Shown here: positions 44,471 through 53,726 of the stretch, in pieces | Layout of the letters: every line of letters begins with the position of its first letter | How positions within the stretch are numbered: position 1 is the first letter of the stretch | Assembly (NCBI GenBank): GCA_035606915.1 | Contig: DATNDU010000112.1 | Coordinates: 1 to 64,000, forward strand | Source: Roseiarcus sp035606915 | GTDB lineage: Bacteria; Pseudomonadota; Alphaproteobacteria; Rhizobiales; Beijerinckiaceae | DNA length: 64,000 nucleotides | Direction of reading: 5' to 3' | Position numbers and translations under genes: made by a program | Notes under the pieces: generated by a model | The model's input: the letters and a program-made list of their open reading frames with translations, nothing else | Databases searched by the model: none | What the model was told of the DNA's origin: nothing

Positions 44471-45370
44471 TCAGCGCGCCTTCGCCCGCGCCGCCAGAGA
44501 CGTGAACTTGAAGGTCTGGCCGAAGGCGTTGTCGAGCGGCTGAGCGGCGTCGCGGTCGGAGATTTCGGCGAATCGCGCCGCGATGGTCTCTGGCATGCGC
44601 TCCTCGGGCGCGAGATAAACGCCCGGCGATTCCAGAATATGCGTCACCGCGAAGGCCCCGGCGCCGGCGCCCAGGATGACGCGCGACGGCGCCTGCTCGC
44701 ACACCAGGTACAACAGCCCCGGCGTCACCGCTTCCGGCGCCAGCAGTTCGGCGGCGTCGGCCGGCAACAGATTCTCGGTCATCGCGGTGCGCGCGGTGGG
44801 GGCCAGCGTGTTGACGCGGATGTCGTACTTGGCGCCTTCGAGGTGCAGCACGTTCATCAAGCCGACCATCGCCGCCTTCGCCGCCCCATAATTCGCCTGG
44901 CCGAAATTGCCGTAGAGCCCGGACGAGGAGGAGGTGAAGACGATGCGGCCATAATTGCGCTCGCGCATTCCGTTCCACACCGCTTTGGCGCAGTTCGCCG
45001 AGCCCATCAGATGCACGGCGATCACCTTCTCGAAGTCGGCAAGCTCCATCTTGGCGAACGACTTGTCGCGCAGGATGCCGGCGTTGTTGACGAGAATGTC
45101 GATGCGCCCCCAAGCCTTCTCGGCTGCCCTGACCATGTCTTCGACTTCGGCGGCGTTGGAGACGTCGGCGCCGTGGGCGAGCGCCTCGCCGCCCGCCGCC
45201 TCGATCTCGCCGGCGACGGCGTTAGCCGAAGCCGACGGCGCGCCGCCGGGGCCGAAATCGTTGACCACGACCTTGGCGCCGCGCGCTGCGAGCCCCAGCG
45301 CATGGCAGCGGCCAAGCCCGCCGCCCGCGCCGGTGACAATGGCGACGCGGCCGTCGAATCGAATGTCCAT
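44471..45370 (-). CDS. SDR-family dehydrogenase, MFE-2/HSD17B4-like
   Basis: A 299-residue short-chain dehydrogenase. The cofactor motif is TGAGGGLG (near residue 13), then NNAGILRDKSF, the catalytic serine in TSSSSGLYGNFGQ, and YGAAK with Tyr and Lys. The NFGQANYGAAK and ILRDKSF patterns and the ~300 length match the (3R)-hydroxyacyl-CoA dehydrogenase domain of multifunctional enzyme type 2. The start ATG at 45370 follows GAGAGGA. It may act with the nearby thiolase on acyl-CoA intermediates. Confidence 0.85.
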   Translation of the reverse strand: MDIRFDGRVAIVTGAGGGLGRCHALGLAARGAKVVVNDFGPGGAPSASANAVAGEIEAAGGEALAHGADVSNAAEVEDMVRAAEKAWGRIDILVNNAGILRDKSFAKMELADFEKVIAVHLMGSANCAKAVWNGMRERNYGRIVFTSSSSGLYGNFGQANYGAAKAAMVGLMNVLHLEGAKYDIRVNTLAPTARTAMTENLLPADAAELLAPEAVTPGLLYLVCEQAPSRVILGAGAGAFAVTHILESPGVYLAPEERMPETIAARFAEISDRDAAQPLDNAFGQTFKFTSLAARAKAR

Positions 45371-45623
45371 CAAGTCCTCTCGGGGGTTAGCGGGCGCCGC
45401 GCGGCGCCGTTGCATAGATCGGCGCTGGGGCCATGCCGAGCGCCCGATGGGCGATAATCAGGCGCACGAGCCGATCCCTGCGCCGCCAGCGGCGGCGTGG
45501 GGGGCGAACGGCGGCGGCATGAAGGTCATGAGTCCAGTCCTCGCGCGGCAGTTACAACCGCTTTGGCGCCGTCGTAAAGCGCGGTCGGCCAAATCGTCGA
45601 GCGACTGCCAGCCTGCTGCGGTT

Positions 45624-46658
45624 TCAGGCGAGCGGCCCGCCCGCAGCCTTCCAGGCGCCGATGCCGCCCTCGATATGACAGGCCGTTGCGAGCCCCGCGT
45701 CCTGCGCCGCTTGCACCGCCATGGCGGAGCGCTCGCCGAACGCGCAAAAGAACAGCAGCCGTTTGCCCGTCGCGCTGGACAGTTCGTGCAAAACGCCGCC
45801 GGACCTGATGGTTTCCACGAGGCTCGGATAGGGCGCGTGCAACGCGCCGGGGATGCAGCCATGGCGCTCGCGTTCGCTTTTCTCGCGCAGGTCGACCAGG
45901 GCGACGTCGCTTCGTCCCAGCAGCGCCGTCGCATCCTGCGCCGTCACCGCCCAGCCGCGCTTCGCCACCTCTTGCTGATGCAATCCCTGGCGCATGTTGG
46001 CGGGCACCGCGACATCCATCATCTTCGGGTTGGCGAGTTTGAGGCCGGCCATGAGCGCCTCATATTCCTCCGGCGAACGCACCTTGAGGCGCGGGTTGTG
46101 GGCGCGTTCCTCGGCTATCGTGCTGACGCTGTCGCCCTTGTAATCGTGACCCGGGAAGACCAGCGTTTCGTCGGGCAGCTTCAGCAGGCGGTTGAAGATG
46201 CTTTCATATTGCGCGCGGGCGCTGCCGTTTTGGAAATCGGTGCGCCCGGTGCCGCGGATCAGCAAGGTGTCGCCGGTGAACACCCGATCCGCCAAGGCGA
46301 AGCAATAGCTGTCGTCGGTATGGCCGGGCGTATAGATGACGTCGAAACTGACGCCCTCGATGTCCAGCCGCTCGCCATCGCTGACCCGCATCGATACGAC
46401 ATCGACTTGGCTCTGTTCGCCCATCACGGTGATGCATTTGGTGTGGTCGCGCAGCGCGCCGAGGCCGGTGATGTGGTCGGCGTGCAGGTGGGTGTCGACC
46501 GCCTTGACCAGCTTCAGATCGAGTTCCTCGATGAGTTTCAGGTAGCGGTCGACGCGATCGAGCACGGGATCGACAATCAGCGCCTCGCCGCCGCGGCGGC
46601 TGGCCATCAGGTAGGTGTACGTGCTCGACGTGGCGTCAAAGAGTTGGCGGAAGATCAT
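45624..46658 (-). CDS. Persulfide dioxygenase-rhodanese fusion
   Basis: A 344-residue fusion. Residues 1 to about 235 are an ETHE1-like metallo-beta-lactamase-fold dioxygenase with the iron-binding THLHADH motif (His57, His59, Asp61, His62), TPGHTDDS and FPGHDYKG. Residues about 250-344 are a rhodanese domain with active-site Cys305 in FCAFGERS. Such PDO-rhodanese enzymes oxidise glutathione persulfide to sulfite and transfer sulfane sulfur. The start ATG at 46658 has GAGGAG upstream. It lies 43 bp downstream of a peroxiredoxin gene on the same strand; together they suggest sulfide/persulfide and peroxide defence. Confidence 0.88.
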   Translation of the reverse strand: MIFRQLFDATSSTYTYLMASRRGGEALIVDPVLDRVDRYLKLIEELDLKLVKAVDTHLHADHITGLGALRDHTKCITVMGEQSQVDVVSMRVSDGERLDIEGVSFDVIYTPGHTDDSYCFALADRVFTGDTLLIRGTGRTDFQNGSARAQYESIFNRLLKLPDETLVFPGHDYKGDSVSTIAEERAHNPRLKVRSPEEYEALMAGLKLANPKMMDVAVPANMRQGLHQQEVAKRGWAVTAQDATALLGRSDVALVDLREKSERERHGCIPGALHAPYPSLVETIRSGGVLHELSSATGKRLLFFCAFGERSAMAVQAAQDAGLATACHIEGGIGAWKAAGGPLA

Positions 46659-46701
46659 CGACCTTGCTCCTCTTTGCAGATCCTCGGTTCTTCGCAGATC
46701 C

Positions 46702-47358
46702 TCAGTCTGGCTGTTTGGCGGTGCGCAGGTAAGGCTTAAGGGTGACAAAGCCGGGGAAAAGCCGCTGCGCGTCCTCGTTGCTGACCGCGCCGCCGATGAC
46801 TATGTCGCCGCCCTGGACCCAGTTCGCCGGCGTCGACACCTTGTGCTTGGCGGTGAGCTGCATGGAATCGATGACCCGCAGGATCTCGTCGAAGTTGCGG
46901 CCGGTGGACATCGGATAGATGATGACCAGCCGTATCTTCTTGTCCGGGCCGATGACGTAGACGTTGCGGACGGTCTGGTTGTCGGCCGGCGTGCGCCCCT
47001 CGGCGCTGTCGCCGGCCCCGGCGGGCAGCATGTCGTAGAGCTTCGATACCGCCAGAGTCGGATCGCCGATCATGGGGAAATTCGGCGCGTAGCCTTGCGT
47101 CTCCTCGATGTCCTTGGCCCAGCCCTCATGCTGGCTCACGGGGTCGACGCTCAAACCGATGACCTTGACGCCGCGCTGGTCGAAATCCGGCTTCATCCGC
47201 GCGACGACGCCAAGCTCGGTCGTGCAGACGGGCGTGAAGTCCTTCGGGTGCGAGAACAGAACGCCCCAGGAATTGCCGAGCCACTCGTGGAAGCGCAGGT
47301 GTCCCTGCGTGGTCTCGGCTTCGAAATCAGGGGCGATATCGCCAATGCGGAGTGACAT
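46702..47358 (-). CDS. 1-Cys peroxiredoxin (Prx6 family)
   Basis: A 218-residue thiol peroxidase that reduces hydroperoxides. The peroxidatic cysteine is Cys45 in FTPVCTTELG, in the usual Prx6 context, and the C-terminal domain (PVSQHEGWAKDIEET, IRLVIIYPMSTGRNFDEI) is complete. The start ATG at 47358 follows GAGGA. It is probably co-transcribed with the persulfide dioxygenase. Confidence 0.93.
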   Translation of the reverse strand: MSLRIGDIAPDFEAETTQGHLRFHEWLGNSWGVLFSHPKDFTPVCTTELGVVARMKPDFDQRGVKVIGLSVDPVSQHEGWAKDIEETQGYAPNFPMIGDPTLAVSKLYDMLPAGAGDSAEGRTPADNQTVRNVYVIGPDKKIRLVIIYPMSTGRNFDEILRVIDSMQLTAKHKVSTPANWVQGGDIVIGGAVSNEDAQRLFPGFVTLKPYLRTAKQPD

Positions 47359-47468
47359 ATTGCAAGTCCTCGTTCGGGTATGACAACGCGGCCATCGCGC
47401 GATCCAGCACAGTCTCGGCCAGTCGTTAGCCGAGTTTCACCGAGGCGGAATGTCCGCTGTCAAACGCA

Positions 47469-47474
47469 TATAAT
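47469..47474 (+). promoter_or_regulatory. Possible -10 element upstream of thiL
   Basis: A perfect TATAAT in the 251-bp region between the divergent peroxiredoxin and thiL genes. No good -35 box precedes it at 17 bp. A hairpin CTCGGC/GCCGAG is at about 47415-47435 and could belong to the peroxiredoxin leader. No TPP riboswitch core was seen before thiL. Confidence 0.25.
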
Positions 47475-47609
47475 ATAGGGCAGGATGCGCCGCACTGCAC
47501 ATCAATGTTTTCTACATTCTGCGCCGCAGCCTGCGCCGCAGCCGCCGCGCGCGGACCCCGCTAGCCTTTCAGCCCTCGCCGTCGCGCCGGCGCGCGGCTA
47601 TGGTGGCGC

Positions 47610-48581
47610 ATGTCGCTCTCCGAGGACGAACTCATCGCGCGCTACTTCGCGCCCATCGCCGGCGAGGCCGGGCTGGCGCTGAAGGACGATGTCGCCCGGC
47701 TGACGCCGCCGCTGGGGCGCGATCTCGTCGTCACCGCCGACGCGCTGGTCGCCGGCGTGCATTTCTTCGCCGATGACCCCGCCGAGTCGATCGCCGCCAA
47801 GGCGCTCAGGGTCAATCTCTCCGATCTCGCCAGCAAGGGGGCCGAGCCGCTGGGCTTCCTGCTGGCGCTGGCCTTGCCGCGGGGCGTGACCGCGCCGTGG
47901 CTGGAAGCCTTCGCGCGCGGCTTAGGCGAGGACGCGCGGGCCTACGGTTGTCCGCTGATCGGCGGCGACACCGTCCACACGCCGGGGCCGCTGACGCTAT
48001 CGATCACCGCCCTCGGCGCCTTGCCGTCCGCCGCGATGCCGGCGCGCACCGGGGCGCGGGCCGGCGACGTGATCTTCGTCTCCGGCACGATCGGCGACGC
48101 CGCGCTCGGCTTGGCGTTGCGGCTCGGGCGCGGGCCGGCGCTCAGCGAGGCGCATCGTTCGGAATTGATCGGCCGCTACATGATGCCGCAGCCGCGTATG
48201 GGGCTCGCCGCCGCGCTGGCGCATGCCCATGCGGCGATGGACGTCTCCGACGGCCTCGTCGGCGATCTCGCCAAGTTGCTGAAGGCGAGCGGCGTCTGCG
48301 GCGTCCTCGACCTCGGCGCGGCTCCGTTCTCGGCGGCGGCGCGCGGGTTTTTCGCCCTCGACCCCGGCGGGATCGAGATTGCGGCGACCGGCGGCGACGA
48401 CTATGAGATTCTGGCCGCCGTGCCCAAAGCTGAGGCGCCGGCGTTTGCAGCGGCTGCCGCGGCGGCGGGCGTTGCGGTCTGCGCCATCGGCGCGGTGAGC
48501 GAAGGCGAGGGCGAGTTGCGGGTCGTCGGGCTCGACGGCGCGCCGGCCCGCTTCGCGCGCGGCGCCTATAGCCACTTCTAG
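47610..48581 (+). CDS. thiL: Thiamine-monophosphate kinase
   Basis: A 323-residue enzyme that phosphorylates TMP to thiamine diphosphate. It has LSEDELIARYFAP at the start, the metal/ATP-binding DDVARLTP and VTADALVAGVHF, a PurM-like fold with PLIGGDTV, and MDVSDGLVGDL. The start is ATG 47610. It leads a compact set with the next three genes (gaps of 10 bp, then 4-bp overlaps). Confidence 0.93.
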   Translation: MSLSEDELIARYFAPIAGEAGLALKDDVARLTPPLGRDLVVTADALVAGVHFFADDPAESIAAKALRVNLSDLASKGAEPLGFLLALALPRGVTAPWLEAFARGLGEDARAYGCPLIGGDTVHTPGPLTLSITALGALPSAAMPARTGARAGDVIFVSGTIGDAALGLALRLGRGPALSEAHRSELIGRYMMPQPRMGLAAALAHAHAAMDVSDGLVGDLAKLLKASGVCGVLDLGAAPFSAAARGFFALDPGGIEIAATGGDDYEILAAVPKAEAPAFAAAAAAAGVAVCAIGAVSEGEGELRVVGLDGAPARFARGAYSHF

Positions 48582-48591
48582 CGAGGATGCT

Positions 48592-49416
48592 TTGACACTG
48601 GAGTCCCGAGAGCTTGGCCTGCGCCTGCATGCCGCCGCCGCCATCGCCCGCGAGGCTGGCCGCATCGCGCTGCGGCGGTTTGGCGACCGCAAGTCGTTCA
48701 CCGTCGGCTTCAAGGGGCCGCAAGATTTCCTCACCGAGGTCGACGGCGAGGTCGAGCGCTTCGTCGGCGGCCGGCTGCATGGGCTGTTTCCCGGCGACGG
48801 CTTCATCGGCGAAGAGGGCGAGGGCCGCGCCGCGCAGCCGGATGCGCCGACCTGGGTGGTCGACCCCATAGACGGCACCGCCAATTTCGCTCGTGGGGCG
48901 CCGCATTTCTGCGTCTCCATCGCGCTCGTCGGCGCCGGGCGAGTTGGCGACTGGCAAGCGCTGGCGGGCGCCCTCTACGATCCCGCGCGCGACGAATTGT
49001 TCACCGCCAGCCGCGGCGGCGGCGCCTTTCTCGACGGCGAGGCGATCCACGTCTCCGGCGCCGATGATTTGCGTTCGGCGGCCATCGAGGTCGGCTGGAA
49101 CGCGCGCTCCGGCGCGGAGCGCTACCTCGGCCTGCTCGGCCGCGTGGTGGCGGCGGGCGCGGCGCCGATGCGCAGCGCTTCCGGCGCGCTGGCGCTCGCC
49201 TATGTCGCCTGCGGCCGCAGCGACGCTTTCATCGAGCATCACATCAACGCCTGGGATTGTCTGGCCGGCAACGTGCTGGTGCGGGAAGCCGGCGGCTTCG
49301 TCAGCGATTTCCTCGCCCATGACGGCCTGCACAAAGGCAATGCGCTGCTGGCCTGCGCGCCGGCGCTGCGCGACAGCCTGTCCGGCATGGCGGCGCTGGA
49401 GGGCGTCAATCTGTGA
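48592..49416 (+). CDS. Inositol monophosphatase family protein
   Basis: A 274-residue Mg-dependent phosphatase. The metal site is DFLTEVD and IGEEGEG, then DPIDGTANFARG, with the C-terminal NAWDCLAGNVLVREAGG; all four family motifs are present. Possible substrates are inositol phosphate, histidinol phosphate or 3'-phosphoadenosine 5'-phosphate. The start TTG at 48592 has GAGGA 6 bases upstream. It overlaps the next gene by 4 bp. Confidence 0.88.
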   Translation: MTLESRELGLRLHAAAAIAREAGRIALRRFGDRKSFTVGFKGPQDFLTEVDGEVERFVGGRLHGLFPGDGFIGEEGEGRAAQPDAPTWVVDPIDGTANFARGAPHFCVSIALVGAGRVGDWQALAGALYDPARDELFTASRGGGAFLDGEAIHVSGADDLRSAAIEVGWNARSGAERYLGLLGRVVAAGAAPMRSASGALALAYVACGRSDAFIEHHINAWDCLAGNVLVREAGGFVSDFLAHDGLHKGNALLACAPALRDSLSGMAALEGVNL

Positions 49417-50309
49417 AGGCTGGCGGGGAGAACGATAGTCTCCTCAGCCACGGCGAGGCGCGGCTCCGCGTCGCCCGGCTCGGCGCCCAGGCGCTGGCCT
49501 GGAGCGTCGGCGGCGTCGAATTGCTGTGGCCCGGCGACGCCGCGATCTGGAGCGAGATCAGCCCCATCCTGTTCCCGGTGGTCGGCTGGACGCGCGACGG
49601 CGTGCGCGTCGAGGGCAAGCGCTACGCTCTCGGACTGCACGGTTTCGCGCGGGCGCTGGCTTTCGAGGTCGAGCGCCGGGAGGCGGATTTCGTGCGCCTC
49701 GTCGCCCGCGAGGATGAGGCGACGCGGGCGGTCTATCCCTTCGCCTTCGCGCTGGCGGTCGAATATCGTCTCGCCGGCGGCGCTCTGGAAGTCGTGCTGG
49801 AGGTGACGAATTGGGGCGATGGCGCAATGCCTTACGCTTGCGGCCTGCATCCGGGCTTCAACTGGCCGTTCGCCGGCGCCACGCGAGCGGGGGCGCGGAT
49901 TCGCTTCTCCGAGACCGAGCGTGGCGAGGTTCCGGTGATCGCGCCGGGCGGGCTGTTTTCGGATCAGACGCGAACGCTCCCGCTCGCCGGCGGGACCGCG
50001 CTGGCGCTAGACGAGGCGCTGCTGGCGCGTGAGGCTTTGTGTTTCCTCGACGTCGCCAGCCGCGCGCTGCGCTTCGAGCAGGCCGACGGATCGGCGCTGG
50101 AAATGAGGCTCGACGATTTCCCCCATATCGCGCTGTGGAGCCGCCCAGGCGCGCCGTTCCTCAGCATCGAAGCCTGGACCGGCTTCGGCGATCCCGTGAA
50201 CTTCGCCGGCGATCTGTTTGAAAAGCCGTCGATGCGCGTCCTCGCACCGGGCGCCGGCGCCCGCCACGGCGCGTCGTATCGCTTCCTCCCCGCCGGGCTT
50301 TCCCGATGA
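49413..50309 (+). CDS. Aldose 1-epimerase (mutarotase) family protein
   Basis: A 298-residue galactose-mutarotase-like beta-sandwich protein. LHGFARALAFEVE and CGLHPGFNWPF hold the conserved histidines, and a late acidic residue (SIEAWTG) is in the place of the catalytic glutamate. The type is close to the D-hexose-6-phosphate mutarotase-like / LacX branch. The start GTG at 49413 overlaps the upstream stop. It overlaps the next gene by 4 bp. Confidence 0.85.
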   Translation: MKAGGENDSLLSHGEARLRVARLGAQALAWSVGGVELLWPGDAAIWSEISPILFPVVGWTRDGVRVEGKRYALGLHGFARALAFEVERREADFVRLVAREDEATRAVYPFAFALAVEYRLAGGALEVVLEVTNWGDGAMPYACGLHPGFNWPFAGATRAGARIRFSETERGEVPVIAPGGLFSDQTRTLPLAGGTALALDEALLAREALCFLDVASRALRFEQADGSALEMRLDDFPHIALWSRPGAPFLSIEAWTGFGDPVNFAGDLFEKPSMRVLAPGAGARHGASYRFLPAGLSR

Positions 50310-50983
50310 TCGCCTTGAGCCTCGCGGCGGTCAGCGCGGCGGCGCAGGCGGCGGGCCTGGCGCCGCGCGGCGCTCTTTGGCTCGACGAGGCGGAGCGCAG
50401 CGGCCCGCTCGTCGCGGCGCGCACGGTTCTGCTGCTCGGCGCCGTCGGCTCGGACGGCTGGCCGGCGTTCGCCGCCAGCGCCGAGGCGGCTGACGGGCAG
50501 CGCCATCCGCTCGACCGCTGGAGCCGGCGCGTGGTGACGGAACTCGCGCAACGCTTCGGCGCGATGGCGTTGTTTCCGTTCGAGGGGCCGCCTTATTTCC
50601 CGTTCCAGGCTTGGGGGGCGCGGGCCGAGCCGCTCTATGTCTCGCCGCTCGGCATGTACATTCATCCTCGCTACGGGCTCTGGCACAGCTATCGCGGCGC
50701 GCTCGCCTTTGCCGAGGCGCTCGACCTGCCGCCGCGCGAGCAGGGGGCGAGCCCGTGCGATAGCTGCGTCGGGCGGCCGTGCCTGGCGGCCTGTCCGGTG
50801 GGGGCGTTCACGGCGGCGGGCTACGACGTGGCCGCCTGCGCCGACTGGCTGCGTAGCGGCGACGGCGGAACCTGCCTTGCCGGCGGTTGTCTGGCGCGCC
50901 GCGCCTGCCCGGTCGGGCGCGACTTTACGCAACGCCCGCAGCAGGCGGCGCTGCATATGGCCGCGTTTCTGGCCGGGCGCTAG
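50306..50983 (+). CDS. Ferredoxin-like protein (two 4Fe-4S motifs)
   Basis: A 225-residue protein. The first ~140 residues have no clear family. The C-terminal part has a ferredoxin-type domain: Cys151, Cys154, Cys159 and Cys163 in CDSCVGRPCLAACPVG, and Cys190, Cys195 and Cys201 in GTCLAGGCLARRACPVG, plus Cys178. This resembles the C-terminal cluster domain of epoxyqueuosine reductase, without its cobalamin-binding N-terminus. It is coupled to the mutarotase gene by a 4-bp overlap and convergent with emrB (overlapping stops). A redox role in the thiL-IMPase-mutarotase set is unknown. Confidence 0.7.
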   Translation: MIALSLAAVSAAAQAAGLAPRGALWLDEAERSGPLVAARTVLLLGAVGSDGWPAFAASAEAADGQRHPLDRWSRRVVTELAQRFGAMALFPFEGPPYFPFQAWGARAEPLYVSPLGMYIHPRYGLWHSYRGALAFAEALDLPPREQGASPCDSCVGRPCLAACPVGAFTAAGYDVAACADWLRSGDGGTCLAGGCLARRACPVGRDFTQRPQQAALHMAAFLAGR

Positions 50984-52524
50984 TCCATCACCGCATGCGC
51001 GGCGTCTTGCGGGCTCGGCGGGCCGGCGGGGAGGCGCGGGTTGCGAATCAGCGCCAGCAGCGGGAAGGCGGCGAGCGAAACGAAGGTCATCATCAGGAAG
51101 GCGTTGGAATACGCGATCACCGAGGCCTGCTGCGTCACCATGCCTTCGAGCGCGGCCAGCCCGCGCCCGACCGTCGACAGCTTGCCGTAGACGTCGGGCA
51201 TGACCAGCCCGTCATTGAACGGGTTGATGAACTCGGCCAGTTGGCTGTGGTAAACGCTGATGTTGTTGGTGAGGCCCGAGATCATCAAGGAAATGCCGAC
51301 CGAGGAGCCGAGATTGCGGATCAGCGTCCACAGCGCCGCGCCATCGGTGCGCACCTGCGCCGGCAAGGTGGCGAAGGCGATGGTGTTGAGCGGCACGAAC
51401 ACGAAGCCGAGCCCGACGCCTTGGCCGATGCTGACGATGGCCACCGTGCTGGCGGAAACGTCCGGCGTCCAATAGACCATTTCCCAGAGCGTGTAGGTCG
51501 CCAGCGCCAGCCCGAAAAACACCAGCAGGCGCGAGTCGAACTTGCCGATGAGCCGGCCGACGATCATCATCGCGAAAAAGGTGCCGATGCCGCGCGTGCC
51601 GAGCAAGTAGCCGCTGGCGAGCACGGGATAACCCATCAGGATCTGGATGTAGGGCGTCACCAGCGCCATCGTGGCGAGCAGAATGATGCCGATCAGGAAC
51701 ATGAACAGCAGCGCGATGGAGAAATTCCAGTCGCGGAAGATGCGCAGCGGGATGAACGGCCGCTCCGAGGTCAGCGCGTCCGACAGGAAGAAATAGAAGC
51801 CGCAGACCGAGAGGATCGCCTCGACGATGATCTCGTTGGATTGGAACCAGTTCTGCTCCTGGCCGCGGTCAAGCATCATCTGCAACGCGCCGATGCCGAG
51901 CGACAGCGTGAGGAAGCCGAACCATGAGAACGGCACGTCCTTGCGCGTCGGCGTCTCGCTCAGAAAGGCGCCGAGGCCGAGGACCGTCAGAATGCCGAAC
52001 GGCAAGTTGACGTAGAACACCCAGCGCCAAGTGTAATTTTCGGTGAGCCAGCCGCCGAGCGTCGGCCCCATGATCGGGCCGAGCATGACGCCCATGCCCC
52101 AGATCGCCATCGCCGAGCCGCGCCGCTCCAGCGGATAGATGTCGAGCATGACGGCCTGGCTCAACGGCACCAGCGCCGCGCCGAACACGCCCTGCAACAG
52201 CCGGAACCCGACCATCTGCTCGATCGTCTGCGCGATGCCGCACAGCATCGAGGCGACGGTGAAGCCGGCGACGCAGACGATGAACACTTTCCTGCGGCCG
52301 AAGCGCGTCGCCACCCAGCCGAGCGGCGAGGTCATGATCGCGGCAGCGACGATATAGGAGGTCAGCACCCAGTTGACCTGATCCTGCGTCGTCGACAGCG
52401 AGCCCTGCATATAGGGCAGGGCGACATTGGCGATCGTCGTGTCGAGCGCCTGCATGACGGTGGCCATCATGATGCAGACGGTTATAAGTCCCCGCAGCAG
52501 GGGCGTGATTTCGTTGGCGTTCAT
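50980..52524 (-). CDS. emrB: Multidrug efflux MFS transporter, DHA2/EmrB family
   Basis: A 514-residue transporter with 14 membrane helices, typical of the DHA2 (EmrB/QacA) family. Signature segments are LDTTIANVALPYMQGSLST and GWVATRFGRRKVF. It works with a periplasmic adaptor (the upstream gene) and an outer membrane channel to export hydrophobic drugs and proton uncouplers. Its start overlaps the adaptor stop by 4 bp. Confidence 0.92.
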   Translation of the reverse strand: MNANEITPLLRGLITVCIMMATVMQALDTTIANVALPYMQGSLSTTQDQVNWVLTSYIVAAAIMTSPLGWVATRFGRRKVFIVCVAGFTVASMLCGIAQTIEQMVGFRLLQGVFGAALVPLSQAVMLDIYPLERRGSAMAIWGMGVMLGPIMGPTLGGWLTENYTWRWVFYVNLPFGILTVLGLGAFLSETPTRKDVPFSWFGFLTLSLGIGALQMMLDRGQEQNWFQSNEIIVEAILSVCGFYFFLSDALTSERPFIPLRIFRDWNFSIALLFMFLIGIILLATMALVTPYIQILMGYPVLASGYLLGTRGIGTFFAMMIVGRLIGKFDSRLLVFFGLALATYTLWEMVYWTPDVSASTVAIVSIGQGVGLGFVFVPLNTIAFATLPAQVRTDGAALWTLIRNLGSSVGISLMISGLTNNISVYHSQLAEFINPFNDGLVMPDVYGKLSTVGRGLAALEGMVTQQASVIAYSNAFLMMTFVSLAAFPLLALIRNPRLPAGPPSPQDAAHAVMD

Positions 52525-53723
52525 TTCGCCGTCGGGCTCGCTTTGGCTGGTCCGACGAAGGAACGCGCCCAGGCGACGACATCGTCTCTCAGGCCCTTCA
52601 CCGTGCGCACGCGGCCGGTGTCGACGGATACGATCGAACTCATGCCGGCGCGCAGGCCGGTGGTGTCCTGATCGGCGCCGAAGCAGAAGCGCAGCGGGAT
52701 GCGCTGCACCACCTTGACCCAGTTACCGCTGGCGTTCTGCGGCGGCAGGATGGCGAATTCCGCGCCGGTGCCGGGGGCGATGGAGCAGACGCTGCCCTTC
52801 CAAACGCGGCCCGGGAAGGTATCGATGGTCACCGTCGCCGGCAGGCCGCGCGTGACATAGGTCAGATCGGATTCCTTCGGATTGGCGTCAACCCATAGGC
52901 CCTTGTCGGCGACGATGGCGAACACCGGTTGCCCGGCGGGAGCGACACGGCCGAGTTCGATGTTGTTAACTTGTGTCGCCACGCCGTCGATCGGCGCTTT
53001 CACGTAGGTGTAGGCGAGATTGCGCTTGGCGTCGTCGACGGCGGCCTTCGCCTGCATGTAGTCAGGGAAAGTTTTGATCGAGGAATCCGGGCCGCCGCCG
53101 AGCTTAACCTTGACGGTTTCCTGCTGCAACTGCACGAACTCCAAGATCTGCTTGGCCTGGACGAGGGCGGCCTGCGAAGTCTCCTTGTCGACGAGCGTCA
53201 CGGCGTGGCTCGCCGCCAGCGTATTCTTGCGGTCGAAATCGTCCTGGCGCAGTTTCACCGCGTCCTGGCCCATTTTGATCTGGTCGACGTTGGAGACGAA
53301 GGATTCGCGCAGGTTGGAGAACTCGATCTTGGCGGCGGCGAGCCGGCCCTCAGCCAGCGCCAACGCCGACTTGTAGGGCGCGGGGTCGATGTCGAACAGC
53401 GGATCGCCGGCCTTGACGTGCTCGCCCTCCTTGACGTGGATGGCGACCACCGGGCCGGTCACATAAGGCGTGATGAGCGACTTGTGCGCGCCGACATAGG
53501 CGTTGTCGGTCTCCACATAGCGGCCGCCGGTCAGCCACCAGGCGAAACCGCCGCCGGCCGCGAACAGCGGCAGCACGACCAGCAGCACGAATCGCCGCGC
53601 GCCATTGCGCTTCTTGTGCGGGGCCTGCGCCAGCGTCGCGGCGGGGGCCGCAGGCGCCGCCGGGCGCGTCGCCGGCGCCGCGTCGGGGGCACGGTCGCGC
53701 ATCGTGGCTGTGGCTTGCGTCAA
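52521..53723 (-). CDS. emrA: HlyD-family membrane fusion protein (EmrA-like)
   Basis: A 400-residue periplasmic adaptor with one N-terminal membrane helix (about residues 42-62), a biotinyl-lipoyl-like domain (VVAIHVKEGEHVKAGDPLFD), coiled-coil arms and a beta-barrel. An Ala/Pro-rich cytoplasmic N-terminus precedes the helix. The start TTG at 53723 has CAGGAG upstream; ATG 53702 is an alternative. It is located between marR (3 bp gap) and emrB (4 bp overlap), so the three form an operon. Confidence 0.9.
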   Translation of the reverse strand: MTQATATMRDRAPDAAPATRPAAPAAPAATLAQAPHKKRNGARRFVLLVVLPLFAAGGGFAWWLTGGRYVETDNAYVGAHKSLITPYVTGPVVAIHVKEGEHVKAGDPLFDIDPAPYKSALALAEGRLAAAKIEFSNLRESFVSNVDQIKMGQDAVKLRQDDFDRKNTLAASHAVTLVDKETSQAALVQAKQILEFVQLQQETVKVKLGGGPDSSIKTFPDYMQAKAAVDDAKRNLAYTYVKAPIDGVATQVNNIELGRVAPAGQPVFAIVADKGLWVDANPKESDLTYVTRGLPATVTIDTFPGRVWKGSVCSIAPGTGAEFAILPPQNASGNWVKVVQRIPLRFCFGADQDTTGLRAGMSSIVSVDTGRVRTVKGLRDDVVAWARSFVGPAKASPTAK

Positions 53724-53726
53724 CGC

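Noticed and set aside
47359..47609. Possible TPP riboswitch upstream of thiL
   Set aside because: The conserved CTGAGA core of the THI element was not found.
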